A stretch of DNA of 64,000 nucleotides from Aestuariibius violaceus (lineage in GTDB: Bacteria > Pseudomonadota > Alphaproteobacteria > Rhodobacterales > Rhodobacteraceae), in assembly GCF_040779325.2 (NCBI RefSeq), contig NZ_JBFONT020000007.1, positions 69,129 to 133,128 of the forward strand, written 5' to 3'. The notes below the pieces were generated by a model. That model saw only the letters and a list, made by a program, of their open reading frames with translations. It was not told where the DNA came from and searched no databases. Below are positions 25,574 through 34,790 of the stretch, piece by piece. The position numbers and the translations under genes were made by a program. Position 1 is the first letter of the stretch. The number at the start of each line of letters is the position of its first letter.

Positions 25574-26332
25574 TCACCGCGCCGTATACCCACCGTCGAC
25601 CGGCCAGACGGCGCCGGTGGTGAAACCGGCTGCGTCGGACAGCAGAAAGGCAACGGTGTCAGCGACCTCCAGCGGGCTCGCCATCCGGCCCATCGGGTGC
25701 ATCGCCGCCAATCCGTCACGGTCCTCAGCAGGCAGGTCCTTCATGGAGAGGGTATCAACGAAACCGGGCGCGACAGCATTGATACGGATCCCTTTCCCCG
25801 CGCAGTCGAGGGCGGCCTCCCGCGTCAGACCGATCACACCGTGCTTGGACGCGGTGTAATCCGCCAGCCCACCGACACCGACAAGGCCGTTTGCCGAGGC
25901 AAGGTTGACGATCGCACCCCCACCGCTTCGCCCGATCGCAGGGATCTCATGCTTCAGGCAAAGGAACGTGCCGGTCAGATTGATCGCAATCACACTGTTC
26001 CAGACGTCAAGCCGCTTGCTGGTGAGAGGTACAGGCGCTTCCCCGGGACCCCCGGCATTGTTCACCGCAAGGTGCAGACCGCCAAGACGGTCGCAAACCT
26101 CGCCCACAAAGCCGCGAACCGCGCTCTCGTCACGCACGTCGCACCCCCCGCCAAAGGCGCGCTCTCCCGTCGGATCGAGCCTCGCTGCCATCGCTGTGGC
26201 CTCAACCCTGTCCCGGCTGCAAAGGGCAACGGCCGCTCCACGCTTGAAAAGGGTTTCGGCGATGACTTCGCCGATCCCGCGTGTTCCGCCCGTTACGAGA
26301 ACCACCTTGTCAGAGAACTCAACCAAGCCCAT
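25574..26332 (-). CDS. Short-chain dehydrogenase/reductase
   Basis: A 252-residue classical SDR: cofactor motif TGGTRGIG (14-21), CDVRD, NNAGG (91-95), catalytic Ser146, Tyr159 and Lys163 (YTASK), and PVDGGYTAR at the end. Arg40 after the second strand favours NADP(H). It is monocistronic. The substrate cannot be read from sequence; 3-oxoacyl-type or sugar alcohols are usual in this subgroup. Confidence 0.88.
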   Translation of the reverse strand: MGLVEFSDKVVLVTGGTRGIGEVIAETLFKRGAAVALCSRDRVEATAMAARLDPTGERAFGGGCDVRDESAVRGFVGEVCDRLGGLHLAVNNAGGPGEAPVPLTSKRLDVWNSVIAINLTGTFLCLKHEIPAIGRSGGGAIVNLASANGLVGVGGLADYTASKHGVIGLTREAALDCAGKGIRINAVAPGFVDTLSMKDLPAEDRDGLAAMHPMGRMASPLEVADTVAFLLSDAAGFTTGAVWPVDGGYTAR

Positions 26333-26426
26333 CCCCCTCGATCGTCGAGCGAGGCAGGGTGTAAGTCAAACACCGGCAAACGGCGAGCCGGGGCCTGGCC
26401 TATTGGTGCCACCCCATTGTCAGCAG

Positions 26427-26456
26427 AAAAGGCCCCCGAAGTTGCCTTCGGGGGCC
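26427..26456 (-). terminator. Rho-independent terminator of the deg gene
   Basis: GGCCCCCGAAG-TTGC-CTTCGGGGGCC gives an 11-bp stem. Read on the minus strand it is followed by TTTT, 80 bases after the protease stop. The plus strand lacks a T-run, so it serves the minus-strand operon. Confidence 0.85.
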
Positions 26457-26535
26457 GTTATCCGTGCCGGGGGTTTGGCACCCTCAACACCTATCGTCTG
26501 CAGCTGCTGCCCAACGGGCGGCATCCGGCGCTGCC

Positions 26536-28035
26536 TTACTCCTCGACCGGCAGCGCCAGAAAGCGCGGATCGGTGCCGCGGCGAACCAGAAGCAGGATCG
26601 ACCGGCGGCCCTCATCGCGCGCCTCTTCGACCTGGGCGGTCAGATCGGCGATCGCCGTGACGTTCTCCTGGCCAGCCTCTGTAATGATGTCGCCAGCGCG
26701 CAGGCCCTTCTCGAACGCCTCGCTCAACTCGTCGACCTCAAGGACGGCAAGCCCCTCGATCCCTTCGGCCACGCCAAGCTCTTCGCGCAACTCGTCGGTC
26801 AGCTCCGACAGGGACAGCCCCAGAAGCTCGGTCTGCCCGCTCTCCTCGGCCTCCGGCGCCTGCGCCGCGGCAGGCACGGCAGCTTCAGCGGTCTCGCGGC
26901 GGCCAAGCGTGACGGCGAGCGTTTCTTCCTCGCCTTCGCGCAGGACAATGACCTCGACCTCCTTGCCGATCGCGGTATTGCCGACCATTCGGACAAGTTC
27001 ACGCGTGTCGGTCACGTCGTTGCCGTCGAACTCGATGATGACGTCGCCCGCCAGCATCCCGGCATCTTCCGCCGGTCCGGTGGGCACGTCGGTTACAAGC
27101 GCGCCGACAGTGCCTTCCAGCCCTTCGATCGCGTCCGCCAGATCCGGCGTGACGTCCTGGATGCGCACACCCAGCCAGCCACGACGGGTTTCGCCGAATT
27201 CCTGCAGCTGCTCCACGACCCGCGTGACGACGGCAGACGACATCGCGAACCCGATCCCGATCGACCCGCCATTGGGCGACAGGATCGCGGTGTTCACGCC
27301 GATCACCTCGCCATCGAGGTTGAAGAGCGGCCCGCCCGAGTTCCCCCGGTTGATCGCCGCATCGGTCTGGATGTAGTCGTCATAGGTCCCGCTCAGCGCG
27401 CGGTTCCGGGCCGAGATGATGCCGGCCGAGACCGAGAAACCCTGGCCCAGCGGATTGCCCATCGCCATCACCCAGTCGCCAACCTCGGCGCTTTCGCCGC
27501 TGCTGTCGCCGAACGAGACATAGGGCAGTTCCTCGCCTTCCGGCAGCTCGACCTGCAGAAGCGCGATATCGGTGTTGGGGTCGGTCCCGATCACCTCGGC
27601 AGGAAGCTCCTCCCCGCGATCATAGAACTCGATCAAGATCTCGTCGGCGCCTTCGATCACGTGGTTGTTCGTCACGATGAACCCGTCGGCGGAGATGATG
27701 AACCCCGATCCCAGCGCCGACGACCGGCGCGGGCCGCCTTCGCGGTCAGGCAGGTTGCGGAAGAAATCCTCGAACGGCGATCCCTCGGGCACGATGCCCT
27801 GCGGGCCGGTGCGCTCGGCCACGGTGGTCGATGTGGTGATGTTGACGACCGCGGGGCTGACCTGTTCGGCCAGCTCGGCGAAAGAGGACGGCCGACTCTG
27901 GCCCTCAGGGGTCAACTCCTGCGCCGGGGCCATGGAAACGGATCCGGCCACCAGGGCGGATCCCAAAAGCAGCGCGGTCAGAAGCCGCGCAGGGGCGGAA
28001 AGATACATCGTTTCAGCTTTCGCTCGTGTGGGCAC
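26536..28035 (-). CDS. degP: Do/DegP-family periplasmic serine protease
   Basis: A 499-residue HtrA protease. Signal peptide (residues ~13-38, ending APAQE), protease domain with catalytic His125 (TNNHVIEG), Asp156 (TDIALLQ) and Ser233 (GNSGGPLF), then two PDZ domains (~265-360, ~395-490) split by a Pro/Ala linker. GTG 28035 is chosen over ATG 28008 because GAGGAG stands 7 bases before it. It degrades or refolds damaged periplasmic proteins. It follows hflC and DUF2065 on the same strand, and the 170-base gap may hold its own stress promoter. Confidence 0.93.
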   Translation of the reverse strand: MPTRAKAETMYLSAPARLLTALLLGSALVAGSVSMAPAQELTPEGQSRPSSFAELAEQVSPAVVNITTSTTVAERTGPQGIVPEGSPFEDFFRNLPDREGGPRRSSALGSGFIISADGFIVTNNHVIEGADEILIEFYDRGEELPAEVIGTDPNTDIALLQVELPEGEELPYVSFGDSSGESAEVGDWVMAMGNPLGQGFSVSAGIISARNRALSGTYDDYIQTDAAINRGNSGGPLFNLDGEVIGVNTAILSPNGGSIGIGFAMSSAVVTRVVEQLQEFGETRRGWLGVRIQDVTPDLADAIEGLEGTVGALVTDVPTGPAEDAGMLAGDVIIEFDGNDVTDTRELVRMVGNTAIGKEVEVIVLREGEEETLAVTLGRRETAEAAVPAAAQAPEAEESGQTELLGLSLSELTDELREELGVAEGIEGLAVLEVDELSEAFEKGLRAGDIITEAGQENVTAIADLTAQVEEARDEGRRSILLLVRRGTDPRFLALPVEE

Positions 28036-28205
28036 AGATTAGCTCCTCGTCTCGATTGTCCCAGAATACTCTCCCTTTCGGCAGCGGTCATCCCCCACCG
28101 TGCCAGGGCCTTCCTTCAAATGGATGTAGGCCAGACGGACCACAACGCAAAGCTCGGTCGCAAAACGTCAACAGCCTGTGAAGATCCCGTGTCCGGCGCC
28201 TGGCC

Positions 28206-28400
28206 TCAGATCCCCAGCGCATTGGCCCCCGCCAGAAAGAGGATCCCCGCCGCGATCGCCGCCAGACCGACCAGCCGCCGTGTCTCGACCGGGATGTCCC
28301 GCAGGGCCTTCAGCAGGTCTTCAACGATCGAAGGGGCCAGCGCATAGACCAGCCCCTCCAAAATCAGCACGCAACCGATGGCGAGAAAGATGTAGGCCAT
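28206..28400 (-). CDS. DUF2065 small membrane protein
   Basis: A 64-residue protein with two membrane helices (FLAIGCVLILEGLVYALAP and LVGLAAIAAGILFLAG). Size, sequence and position after hflC match DUF2065 proteins. Its start touches the hflC stop. Role unknown; probably linked to the HflKC complex by context. Confidence 0.88.
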   Translation of the reverse strand: MAYIFLAIGCVLILEGLVYALAPSIVEDLLKALRDIPVETRRLVGLAAIAAGILFLAGANALGI

Positions 28401-29437
28401 CAGTTCCCGAGTACGGGCGCCCCGTCTTCCGGCGTCTCATTGCCGCCGCTATCGTCGGGTGCACCTTCGATCGGCGCTTCCTCCGGCGCGTCCTGCTCGG
28501 GCTCGGTGCCCGGCCCTGCGCCATCGAGCCCCTCGATCAGCTCGGCGGGCGAACCAACCTCGATCCCCTCAGCCTGAATCGCATCGAAAAGCTCGTTAAC
28601 CAGCGTGCTGTTGGGCGACAGGACCAGCGTCGAGTTCTGCCGCTGCAAAGACCGCTCAAGCGCGATCAGCGATCGGTAGAATGCGAAGAAGTCCGGACTC
28701 GACCCGAACGCATCGGCAAAGATCCCGTTCCGCCGGGCATCCGCCTCGCCTCGGGCGATCTGCGCCTGCCGTTCCGCGTCCGAGGTCAGTTCGACCACGG
28801 TCCGGTCGGCTTGGGCGCGCACCCGCTGCGCCGCTTCGCGGCCACGCGCGCGTTCGTCTTCAGCTTCCCGCTGACGCTCGGCGATCATCCGGTCGAACGT
28901 GGCCTGAAGGTTCTCCTCGGGCAGGTCTGTCCGCTTGAGGCGAACGTCGACGATCTCAAGCCCCAGATCCTGCGCTTCGTTCACCGCACCGTCGCGGATG
29001 CGCTGCATCAGGGCCGCCCGATCGACCGACAGGATGTCGTTCGACGGAACGGAACCCAGAACGGCCCGCAACTCGTCCCGCAGGATGCCGTCGACGCGCC
29101 GGGCCGCGGCTTCTTCGCCACCGGCACCGACCGCCTCGCGGAACCGCTGGACATCCGTGATGCGGTAGCGCGCGAAGGCGTCAACGACGAGGCGCCGATC
29201 ATCAAGCGGCGTCACTTCCAGCGGTTCGATGTCCCGGCTGAGGATACGGTCGTCGTAGTAGACGACTTCCTGGATCAGCGGGATCTTGAAGGCGAGACCC
29301 GGCTCTTCCTTCACCGCGACGACACGGCCGAACTGAAGGACCAGCGCCTTCTGAGTCTCGGTCACGATGAAGATCGAACTCAGGATACCGGCGATCGCAA
29401 GAACGATGATCGGCAGAAGAAACGTTGTCTTACGCAT
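28400..29437 (-). CDS. hflC: HflC, SPFH/band-7 protein of the HflKC complex
   Basis: A 345-residue protein: N-terminal membrane anchor (TTFLLPIIVLAIAGILSSIF), the prohibitin-like start ETQKALVLQFGRVV, SPFH domain, a long charged helix (ERQREAEDERARGREAAQRV) and a C-terminal Pro/Glu/Gly tail of ~50 residues beyond typical HflC. With HflK it forms a periplasm-facing cage that restrains FtsH. The start ATG at 29437 overlaps the hflK stop. Confidence 0.93.
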   Translation of the reverse strand: MRKTTFLLPIIVLAIAGILSSIFIVTETQKALVLQFGRVVAVKEEPGLAFKIPLIQEVVYYDDRILSRDIEPLEVTPLDDRRLVVDAFARYRITDVQRFREAVGAGGEEAAARRVDGILRDELRAVLGSVPSNDILSVDRAALMQRIRDGAVNEAQDLGLEIVDVRLKRTDLPEENLQATFDRMIAERQREAEDERARGREAAQRVRAQADRTVVELTSDAERQAQIARGEADARRNGIFADAFGSSPDFFAFYRSLIALERSLQRQNSTLVLSPNSTLVNELFDAIQAEGIEVGSPAELIEGLDGAGPGTEPEQDAPEEAPIEGAPDDSGGNETPEDGAPVLGN

Positions 29438-30621
29438 CAGTTGCTTCCTCCAGCCGAAGGTGCCGTCGTCGTGGCGGCTGCACCGGACCGGCGCAATTCG
29501 TTGAGCGGCAGATAAGGCACGACGCCCTGACCGCCCGCGCCACCTGCGGCCGCTTCATCCAGGATGATCTTGTCGACGTCACCCAACACCCGCTCCACCG
29601 TCTCGAGGTAGAGGCGGCGTTGCGTCACTTCGGGCGCAAGCGCGAACTCCTCCGCGATCGCGACAAAACGGCTGGCCTCACCTTCCGCCTCGTTCACGAC
29701 GCGCGCGCGATAGGCCTCGGCCTCTTCCAGCGTCTGCGCCGCACTACCGCGGGCCTCGGCCAGAACCCGGTTGGCGTAACGGTCAGCCTCGTTCTGAAGA
29801 CGGTCCCGCTCCTGCTCGGCGTTCTGCACATCACGGAATGCGCTGATCACGGATCCCGGCGGGTCCGCCCTGTCGAAGTTGATCCGCACAATGTTGACGC
29901 CGCTGTTATAGCTGTCGAGCGTCGACTGGATCAGATCCTCCAGCCGGTCGGCGATCACACCGCGGTCCCGGTTCAGGATCGGGGCGAGTTCCGATTGCGC
30001 GATGATCTCGCGCATCGCCGATTCCGAGACGGCCTCGACCGTCTGTGGCGGATCGGCGAGGTTGAAGAGGTAAAGGTCTGGCTCCGTGATGTTCCAGACG
30101 ACCTGAAAGTCGATATCGACGATGTTCTCGTCCCCGGTCAGCATGAAGCCCGCTTCGCCGCCCGTCCGGCCCGTACCGATCTCGATCGTCTGTTCCCGCG
30201 TCACCTCAAGCACCTGCCGCGTCACCAGCGGCCAGGGGGCGAAGTTCAGGCCGGGGTCGCCGATGCTGGAGAACGAGCCGAGGAACAGCTCGACCGACCG
30301 CTCTTCCGGCCGCACCGTGTAGAAAGACGAGGCAAGCCAGAGAACAAGCGCACCGATCGCGACCAGCCCGACGGTGCCGCGGCCAATCCCGCCATCGCCG
30401 CCGCCGCCGCCATCACCGTTGCCGCGGCCACCCTGGCCGCCCATCAGGACGCGCAACTGCTCGCGCCCCTTGTTCATCAGCTCATCGATTTCGGGGATCT
30501 GGGGCCCTTCACCCCGCGGCCCGGGCGCACCCGGCCTGCGCCGGTCGTCACCACCTTCGCGATCATCTCCCCCACCGCCTCCGGAATTGCCGCCCCAAGG
30601 GCCGCCGCTTCTTCCAGCCAT
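29437..30621 (-). CDS. hflK: HflK, SPFH/band-7 protein of the HflKC complex
   Basis: A 394-residue protein with the Gly-rich N-terminal tail of HflK (GGPWGGNSGGGGGD), one membrane helix (~residues 85-102), then SFYTVRPEERSVELFLG and the SPFH domain, and a coiled-coil stretch with RARVVNEAEGEASRF. A Gly-rich run precedes the helix. GGAT lies ~12 bases before ATG 30621. Cotranscribed with hflC; gor lies 84 bases upstream. Confidence 0.93.
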   Translation of the reverse strand: MAGRSGGPWGGNSGGGGGDDREGGDDRRRPGAPGPRGEGPQIPEIDELMNKGREQLRVLMGGQGGRGNGDGGGGGDGGIGRGTVGLVAIGALVLWLASSFYTVRPEERSVELFLGSFSSIGDPGLNFAPWPLVTRQVLEVTREQTIEIGTGRTGGEAGFMLTGDENIVDIDFQVVWNITEPDLYLFNLADPPQTVEAVSESAMREIIAQSELAPILNRDRGVIADRLEDLIQSTLDSYNSGVNIVRINFDRADPPGSVISAFRDVQNAEQERDRLQNEADRYANRVLAEARGSAAQTLEEAEAYRARVVNEAEGEASRFVAIAEEFALAPEVTQRRLYLETVERVLGDVDKIILDEAAAGGAGGQGVVPYLPLNELRRSGAAATTTAPSAGGSN

Positions 30622-30705
30622 CTACTGTGTCATCCTTTTCGCTGTGCCCGGGCGCGCATGCCCGGTCTGCCTGTCCCTGCTAACCTGTGCGCAAACCCGC
30701 CGAAT

Positions 30706-32178
30706 TCAAGCGGTCCTCACGGGGCTGCGCATTGTCACGATCTCTTCCGAAATCGTGGGGTGGACTGCAACCGTTCTGTCAAAATCTTCTTTCGTGGCGC
30801 CCATCTTCACCGCAACACCCGCCAACTGGATCATCTCACCGGCGTGATCACTCACGATGTGGCAGCCCAGAACCTTGCGCGTCTCCTTTGAGACGACCAG
30901 CTTCATCAGCACGCGGTCGCTGCGTCCGGCAAAGGCCTGCTGCATGGGCCGGAACGAGGTGCAGTAGACCTCGATCGGCTCCTGATCGCGCGCGTCTTCC
31001 TCGCTCAGGCCGACCGTGCCCATCTCGGGCTGGGTGAAGATCGCCGACGGGACAAGCTTGTGATCCACCTCGGTCGGCTTGCCCTCGAAGACGGTCGACA
31101 CGAACGCCATCCCCTCGCGAATCGCGACCGGCGTGAGGTTGAGGCGATTGGTCACGTCCCCGATTGCATAGATCGACGGAACCCCGGTCTGGCTGTAGCT
31201 GTCGACCTCGATCTCGCCCCGCCGCCCGATCTTGACGCCCAGTTCGTCCAGGCCCAGCCCCGCTGTGTTGGGGGTCCGCCCCGTGGCAAAGAGGACCTGG
31301 TCATAGACCGCCTCCTGCCCGCCGGTCGACTTCACCCAGATCGGCCCCTGATGCCCGCCATGGTCCCGCGCCGCCGTGGCGCGATTCCGCTCCCGCACCG
31401 TCTTGATATCGACGCCCATCGCGGCGTCCGAATCCGTGCCGCCGGTCATGTCCTCGTCGTATTCCTCGGCCGCCATCATCTCCACAATGTTGGTGCCCAG
31501 ATGCAGGTTCACGCCCCGCGCCCGCATCATCTCGGCCACCAGCCCGCGCGCCTCGTCGTCGAAGCCCCGCAGGATCTGCGCCCCGCGGTAATACTGCGTC
31601 ACCTCGACGCCCAGCCCGTTCATGATGCAGGCGAATTCGCAGGCGATATACCCGCCGCCGACGATCAGCAGCCGCTTTGGCAGCACCGGCAGATGGAAAA
31701 CATCATCCGACACGATCCCAAGCCCGGCATACGGCAATTCCGGCCGCGCGGGCCGCCCGCCGGTTGCCACAAGAATATGCTTCGCGCTCTTCTTCGTGCC
31801 ATCGGCCAGTTCGACCGTATGCGGATCCGTCAGAACCGCCCGGCTGTCATGGATCTCCACCCCCGACTGGTGCAGAAGGTTGCGATAGATCTCTTCCAGC
31901 CGGTCCAGTTCCCCCTCCAGATGGGTCCGGAACTTCGGCCAATCGAAAGCACCCTCCGTTACGTCCCAGCCGTAGGAGCGCGCATCCGAAAACGTCTCCC
32001 GATAGCTCGAGGCGAAGACCATCAGCTTCTTCGGCACGCAGCCCCGGATGACGCAGGTGCCGCCCATCCGGCTTTCTTCGGCAAGGCCCACCTTGGCACC
32101 GGTCGCCGCAGCCATCCGCGCCGCGCGCACGCCGCCGGACCCGCCGCCGATCACGAAAAGATCGTAGTCGAATGCCAA
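30706..32178 (-). CDS. gor: Glutathione-disulfide reductase
   Basis: A 490-residue flavoprotein: FAD motif GGGSGG (11-16), redox-active pair Cys42/Cys47 in GGTCVIRGCVPKK, NAD(P) motif GGGYIACEFA (173-182), VLFATGRTPN, and the C-terminal HPTISEE with the acid-base His. It keeps glutathione reduced in the cytosol. It is ~40 residues longer than usual because of an acidic/basic insert at ~236-280 between two strands of the pyridine-nucleotide domain. It follows rpiA by 3 bases. Confidence 0.93.
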   Translation of the reverse strand: MAFDYDLFVIGGGSGGVRAARMAAATGAKVGLAEESRMGGTCVIRGCVPKKLMVFASSYRETFSDARSYGWDVTEGAFDWPKFRTHLEGELDRLEEIYRNLLHQSGVEIHDSRAVLTDPHTVELADGTKKSAKHILVATGGRPARPELPYAGLGIVSDDVFHLPVLPKRLLIVGGGYIACEFACIMNGLGVEVTQYYRGAQILRGFDDEARGLVAEMMRARGVNLHLGTNIVEMMAAEEYDEDMTGGTDSDAAMGVDIKTVRERNRATAARDHGGHQGPIWVKSTGGQEAVYDQVLFATGRTPNTAGLGLDELGVKIGRRGEIEVDSYSQTGVPSIYAIGDVTNRLNLTPVAIREGMAFVSTVFEGKPTEVDHKLVPSAIFTQPEMGTVGLSEEDARDQEPIEVYCTSFRPMQQAFAGRSDRVLMKLVVSKETRKVLGCHIVSDHAGEMIQLAGVAVKMGATKEDFDRTVAVHPTISEEIVTMRSPVRTA

Positions 32179-32181
32179 AGC

Positions 32182-32970
32182 TCAGTCCCGGATATCTGCA
32201 AACAGGTTCTCGGTCTCCTCAAATTCCACCTTGCTCTCCTCGATGGTTCCGCTGTCAATATCGCAGACTTCGATCCGTCCGTCGCCGTGGCCGACCACGA
32301 CGACGTCACAGATATCAAGGAACAGCCCGTTTTCAACGACCCCCGGCATCTGGTTCAGCATCAGGCTCAACTGCCTGGCATTGCCGATCCGCTTGAGGTC
32401 GAGGTCGAGGATGAAGTTCCCCTCATCGGTCACGAAGGGCGTGTCGCCCGTCATCCGCAGCGTGGCCTCCCGGCCCAGCACATCCATGCCCAGCAGGGTT
32501 TCCTCAACCAGCGCCTTGGTTGTCTGCCAACCGAACCGGATGATCTCGACCGGCAGGGGGAACGCGCCCAGCCGGTCCACGTGTTTCGAGCTGTCGGCGA
32601 TCACGATCATCTGATCGGACGCGGTCGCCACGATCTTCTCGTAAAGCAACGCTCCGCCGCCGCCTTTGATCAGGTTCAGTTCGCCATCGTATTCATCCGC
32701 GCCGTCGATGGTCACGTCCAGCCAACGTGCCTCTTCCAGCGAGACGACTTCGATCCCCGCCTCCCGCGCCAGTTCCTCGGTCCGGAACGAGGTCGGAACG
32801 CCCTTGATGCGCAACCCTTCCTCGCGCACCAGTTCGCCCAGACAGCGGACAAGCCATGCGGCCGTCGATCCGGTTCCGAGCCCCACGCGCATCCCGGTTT
32901 CGACGTAATCGCAAGCTTTCTTGGCGGCGGCAAATTTCGCCTTATCTATTGGTGATAATTCTAAAGACAT
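32182..32970 (-). CDS. rpiA: Ribose-5-phosphate isomerase A
   Basis: A 262-residue RpiA with GLGTGSTAAWLV (phosphate loop), DVTIDGADEYD, LIKGGGGALLYEKI and VIADSSKHV, the usual active-site motifs. It interconverts ribose-5-phosphate and ribulose-5-phosphate. GGAGGG lies 4 bases before ATG 32970, so this start is preferred over one 27 bases upstream. First gene of the rpiA-gor-hflK-hflC run. Confidence 0.95.
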   Translation of the reverse strand: MSLELSPIDKAKFAAAKKACDYVETGMRVGLGTGSTAAWLVRCLGELVREEGLRIKGVPTSFRTEELAREAGIEVVSLEEARWLDVTIDGADEYDGELNLIKGGGGALLYEKIVATASDQMIVIADSSKHVDRLGAFPLPVEIIRFGWQTTKALVEETLLGMDVLGREATLRMTGDTPFVTDEGNFILDLDLKRIGNARQLSLMLNQMPGVVENGLFLDICDVVVVGHGDGRIEVCDIDSGTIEESKVEFEETENLFADIRD

Positions 32971-33122
32971 AAAACCCTCCACGGCCACTACACACACAAC
33001 TATATTCCGACGCTGCGTAAGGTGCGAGAGGGGAAATCTCCCTCTTCACTCACCGTTTGGCCCGGCCACCTTCAACCGCGGCGCGATTGCGCTTGTGCAA
33101 CGCGGGCCCTAGCGTCGCGCCA

Positions 33123-34010
33123 ATGACCGCCGACCGCCCCCTTTTCGGCATCGCCCTGATGTCGCTGTTCTGTCTGCTCGCGCCGCTCTCCGATGCGGTG
33201 GCCAAACTGCTGACCGCCACGGTCCCGATCCTCGTCATCGTCGTGGCCCGTTTCGTGGTGCAGGCGGCCATCACGACCCCCCTCAGCCTGGCCCGCGGCG
33301 AAAGCTTGCGGCTCGGCGGGCGCCTCCTCCATCTGACGATTCTCAGGATGGCGTTGCAGGTCGCCGGGCTTGTTCTGATCTTCGCCGCCCTGCGCGTGAT
33401 GCCGCTCGCGGACGCGATTGCCATCGCCTACGTCATGCCGTTCCTCATGCTGATCCTCGGGCGCCTCGTCCTCGGCGAAACGGTCGGGCCGCACCGGATC
33501 GCAGGCTGCGTCATCGGTTTCGCCGGCACCCTCCTCGTGATCCGTCCAAACTTTGCCGAGGTCGGCGCGGTCGCGCTCCTGCCGCTTGCGGTCGCGCTCG
33601 TCTTCGCGCTGTTTATGCTGGTTACCCGCGCCATCGCCAAAGAGATCGGACCGGTCCCGCTGCAGGCGATCACAGCGCTCGCTGCGCTCCCCTTCCTCGC
33701 CGTCGCTCTGCTCGCCTCGGCGCCAGACCTCACGGGCTTCACGCCCCGGATCTGGGCCCTCCTCGCCCTTGTCGGGCTCCTCGGAACCCTGTCCCACTTG
33801 GCGATGACGTGGGCTTTGCGGTTCGCGCCTTCAGCCACGCTCGCGCCAATGCAATACTTGGAAATCCCGCTCGCCACGGCGATCGGCTTCGTGATGTTCG
33901 ACGATCTGCCAGACGGCCTCGCCGCGCTCGGCATCCTGCTGACGATCGCCGCAGGCCTCTACATCGTGTTCAAGGAGAGGGCCATCGCGGCGCGTCCAGC
34001 ACCGCTCTGA
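33123..34010 (+). CDS. EamA/DMT-family transporter
   Basis: A 295-residue inner-membrane protein with about ten hydrophobic helices and two EamA repeats, each ending in the family pattern (LRVMPLADAIAIAYVMPFLM; LRFAPSATLAPMQYLEIPLA). ATG 33123 follows the last upstream shadow codons; the ribosome site is weak. Substrate unknown; DMT exporters carry amino acids or small metabolites. Its end overlaps the thiamine diphosphokinase gene by 41 bases in convergent orientation. Confidence 0.88.
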   Translation: MTADRPLFGIALMSLFCLLAPLSDAVAKLLTATVPILVIVVARFVVQAAITTPLSLARGESLRLGGRLLHLTILRMALQVAGLVLIFAALRVMPLADAIAIAYVMPFLMLILGRLVLGETVGPHRIAGCVIGFAGTLLVIRPNFAEVGAVALLPLAVALVFALFMLVTRAIAKEIGPVPLQAITALAALPFLAVALLASAPDLTGFTPRIWALLALVGLLGTLSHLAMTWALRFAPSATLAPMQYLEIPLATAIGFVMFDDLPDGLAALGILLTIAAGLYIVFKERAIAARPAPL

Positions 34011-34668
34011 CCGCCTCGCCCAGCGCTGCTTTCGGCACCAGAACCAGCATCTTCGGACCGTCGGCCTGTAACCTGACCGGCCCCGACACCTCGTTCGATG
34101 TGCCGACCCGGCTGTCCGGGCGGAAGGGGATCCCGCCGGTCGGCCAGCGCAGCCCGGCGCTCTCCACCCCGACCGGCCCCATGGGAAAGAGCGAAAACAG
34201 CGACCCAACCGGCAGGTCCATCTCCAGGCCGGGCGGGCACAGGAAGACCGCCATCTCCGCATCCAGGACGATGCAGCGCCGGTCCGGCCGCCGGACCAGC
34301 ACGTTCAGCACCGCAAGATGGTGATCCAGTCGCCCGCCCGAAAACCCCACGGCCAGCATCAAGGGCGCCTCGACAGACCGCATTACCTTGTCGAAATCGG
34401 TGCTGTCCTGATCCTCGATCGGGTGAATGCGCCCCGCGATGCGCGGGTCGGATCGCGCCACTTCGGATAGCGAATCCATGTCTCCGATCACCGCAGTCGG
34501 CATCAACCCATGCGAGAGTGCGACCGCTCCACCCCCATCCGCGGCGACGACCGCCTGCGCGTGATTTCCCGCAATTTTGATGTCTTCTCGGCGGAGATCC
34601 CCCGCACCTATAAGGAGAATCGGCGCCGGACTGCGAACAATCGGGGCCACGTTGTCATATTTGTTCAT
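33970..34668 (-). CDS. Thiamine diphosphokinase
   Basis: A 232-residue protein with the TPK motifs AADGGGAVA, VIGDMDSLS, QDSTDFDKVM and GFSGGRLDHHLAVL. It pyrophosphorylates thiamine to the cofactor used, for example, by the ThDP enzyme at the left of the window. The start is uncertain: ATG 34668 and GTG 34698 both lack a clear ribosome site. No other thi genes adjoin. Confidence 0.88.
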   Translation of the reverse strand: MNKYDNVAPIVRSPAPILLIGAGDLRREDIKIAGNHAQAVVAADGGGAVALSHGLMPTAVIGDMDSLSEVARSDPRIAGRIHPIEDQDSTDFDKVMRSVEAPLMLAVGFSGGRLDHHLAVLNVLVRRPDRRCIVLDAEMAVFLCPPGLEMDLPVGSLFSLFPMGPVGVESAGLRWPTGGIPFRPDSRVGTSNEVSGPVRLQADGPKMLVLVPKAALGEAVRAVLDAPRWPSP

Positions 34669-34790
34669 GGACTGCGAGGCCTGCCTTCTTTTTGCCACGA
34701 AATGATACCGTTCAAAACCTAGGATCGTTCCGGTTGGCGAACCAATTCAAGATCAGTATCAGAGATGATCGGTAAAGGGGTGTGCGCGAT

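Noticed and set aside
26464..28347. Plus-strand open frame of ~620 codons opposite the Deg protease
   Set aside because: It mirrors the protease gene in antisense and shows no protein motifs.
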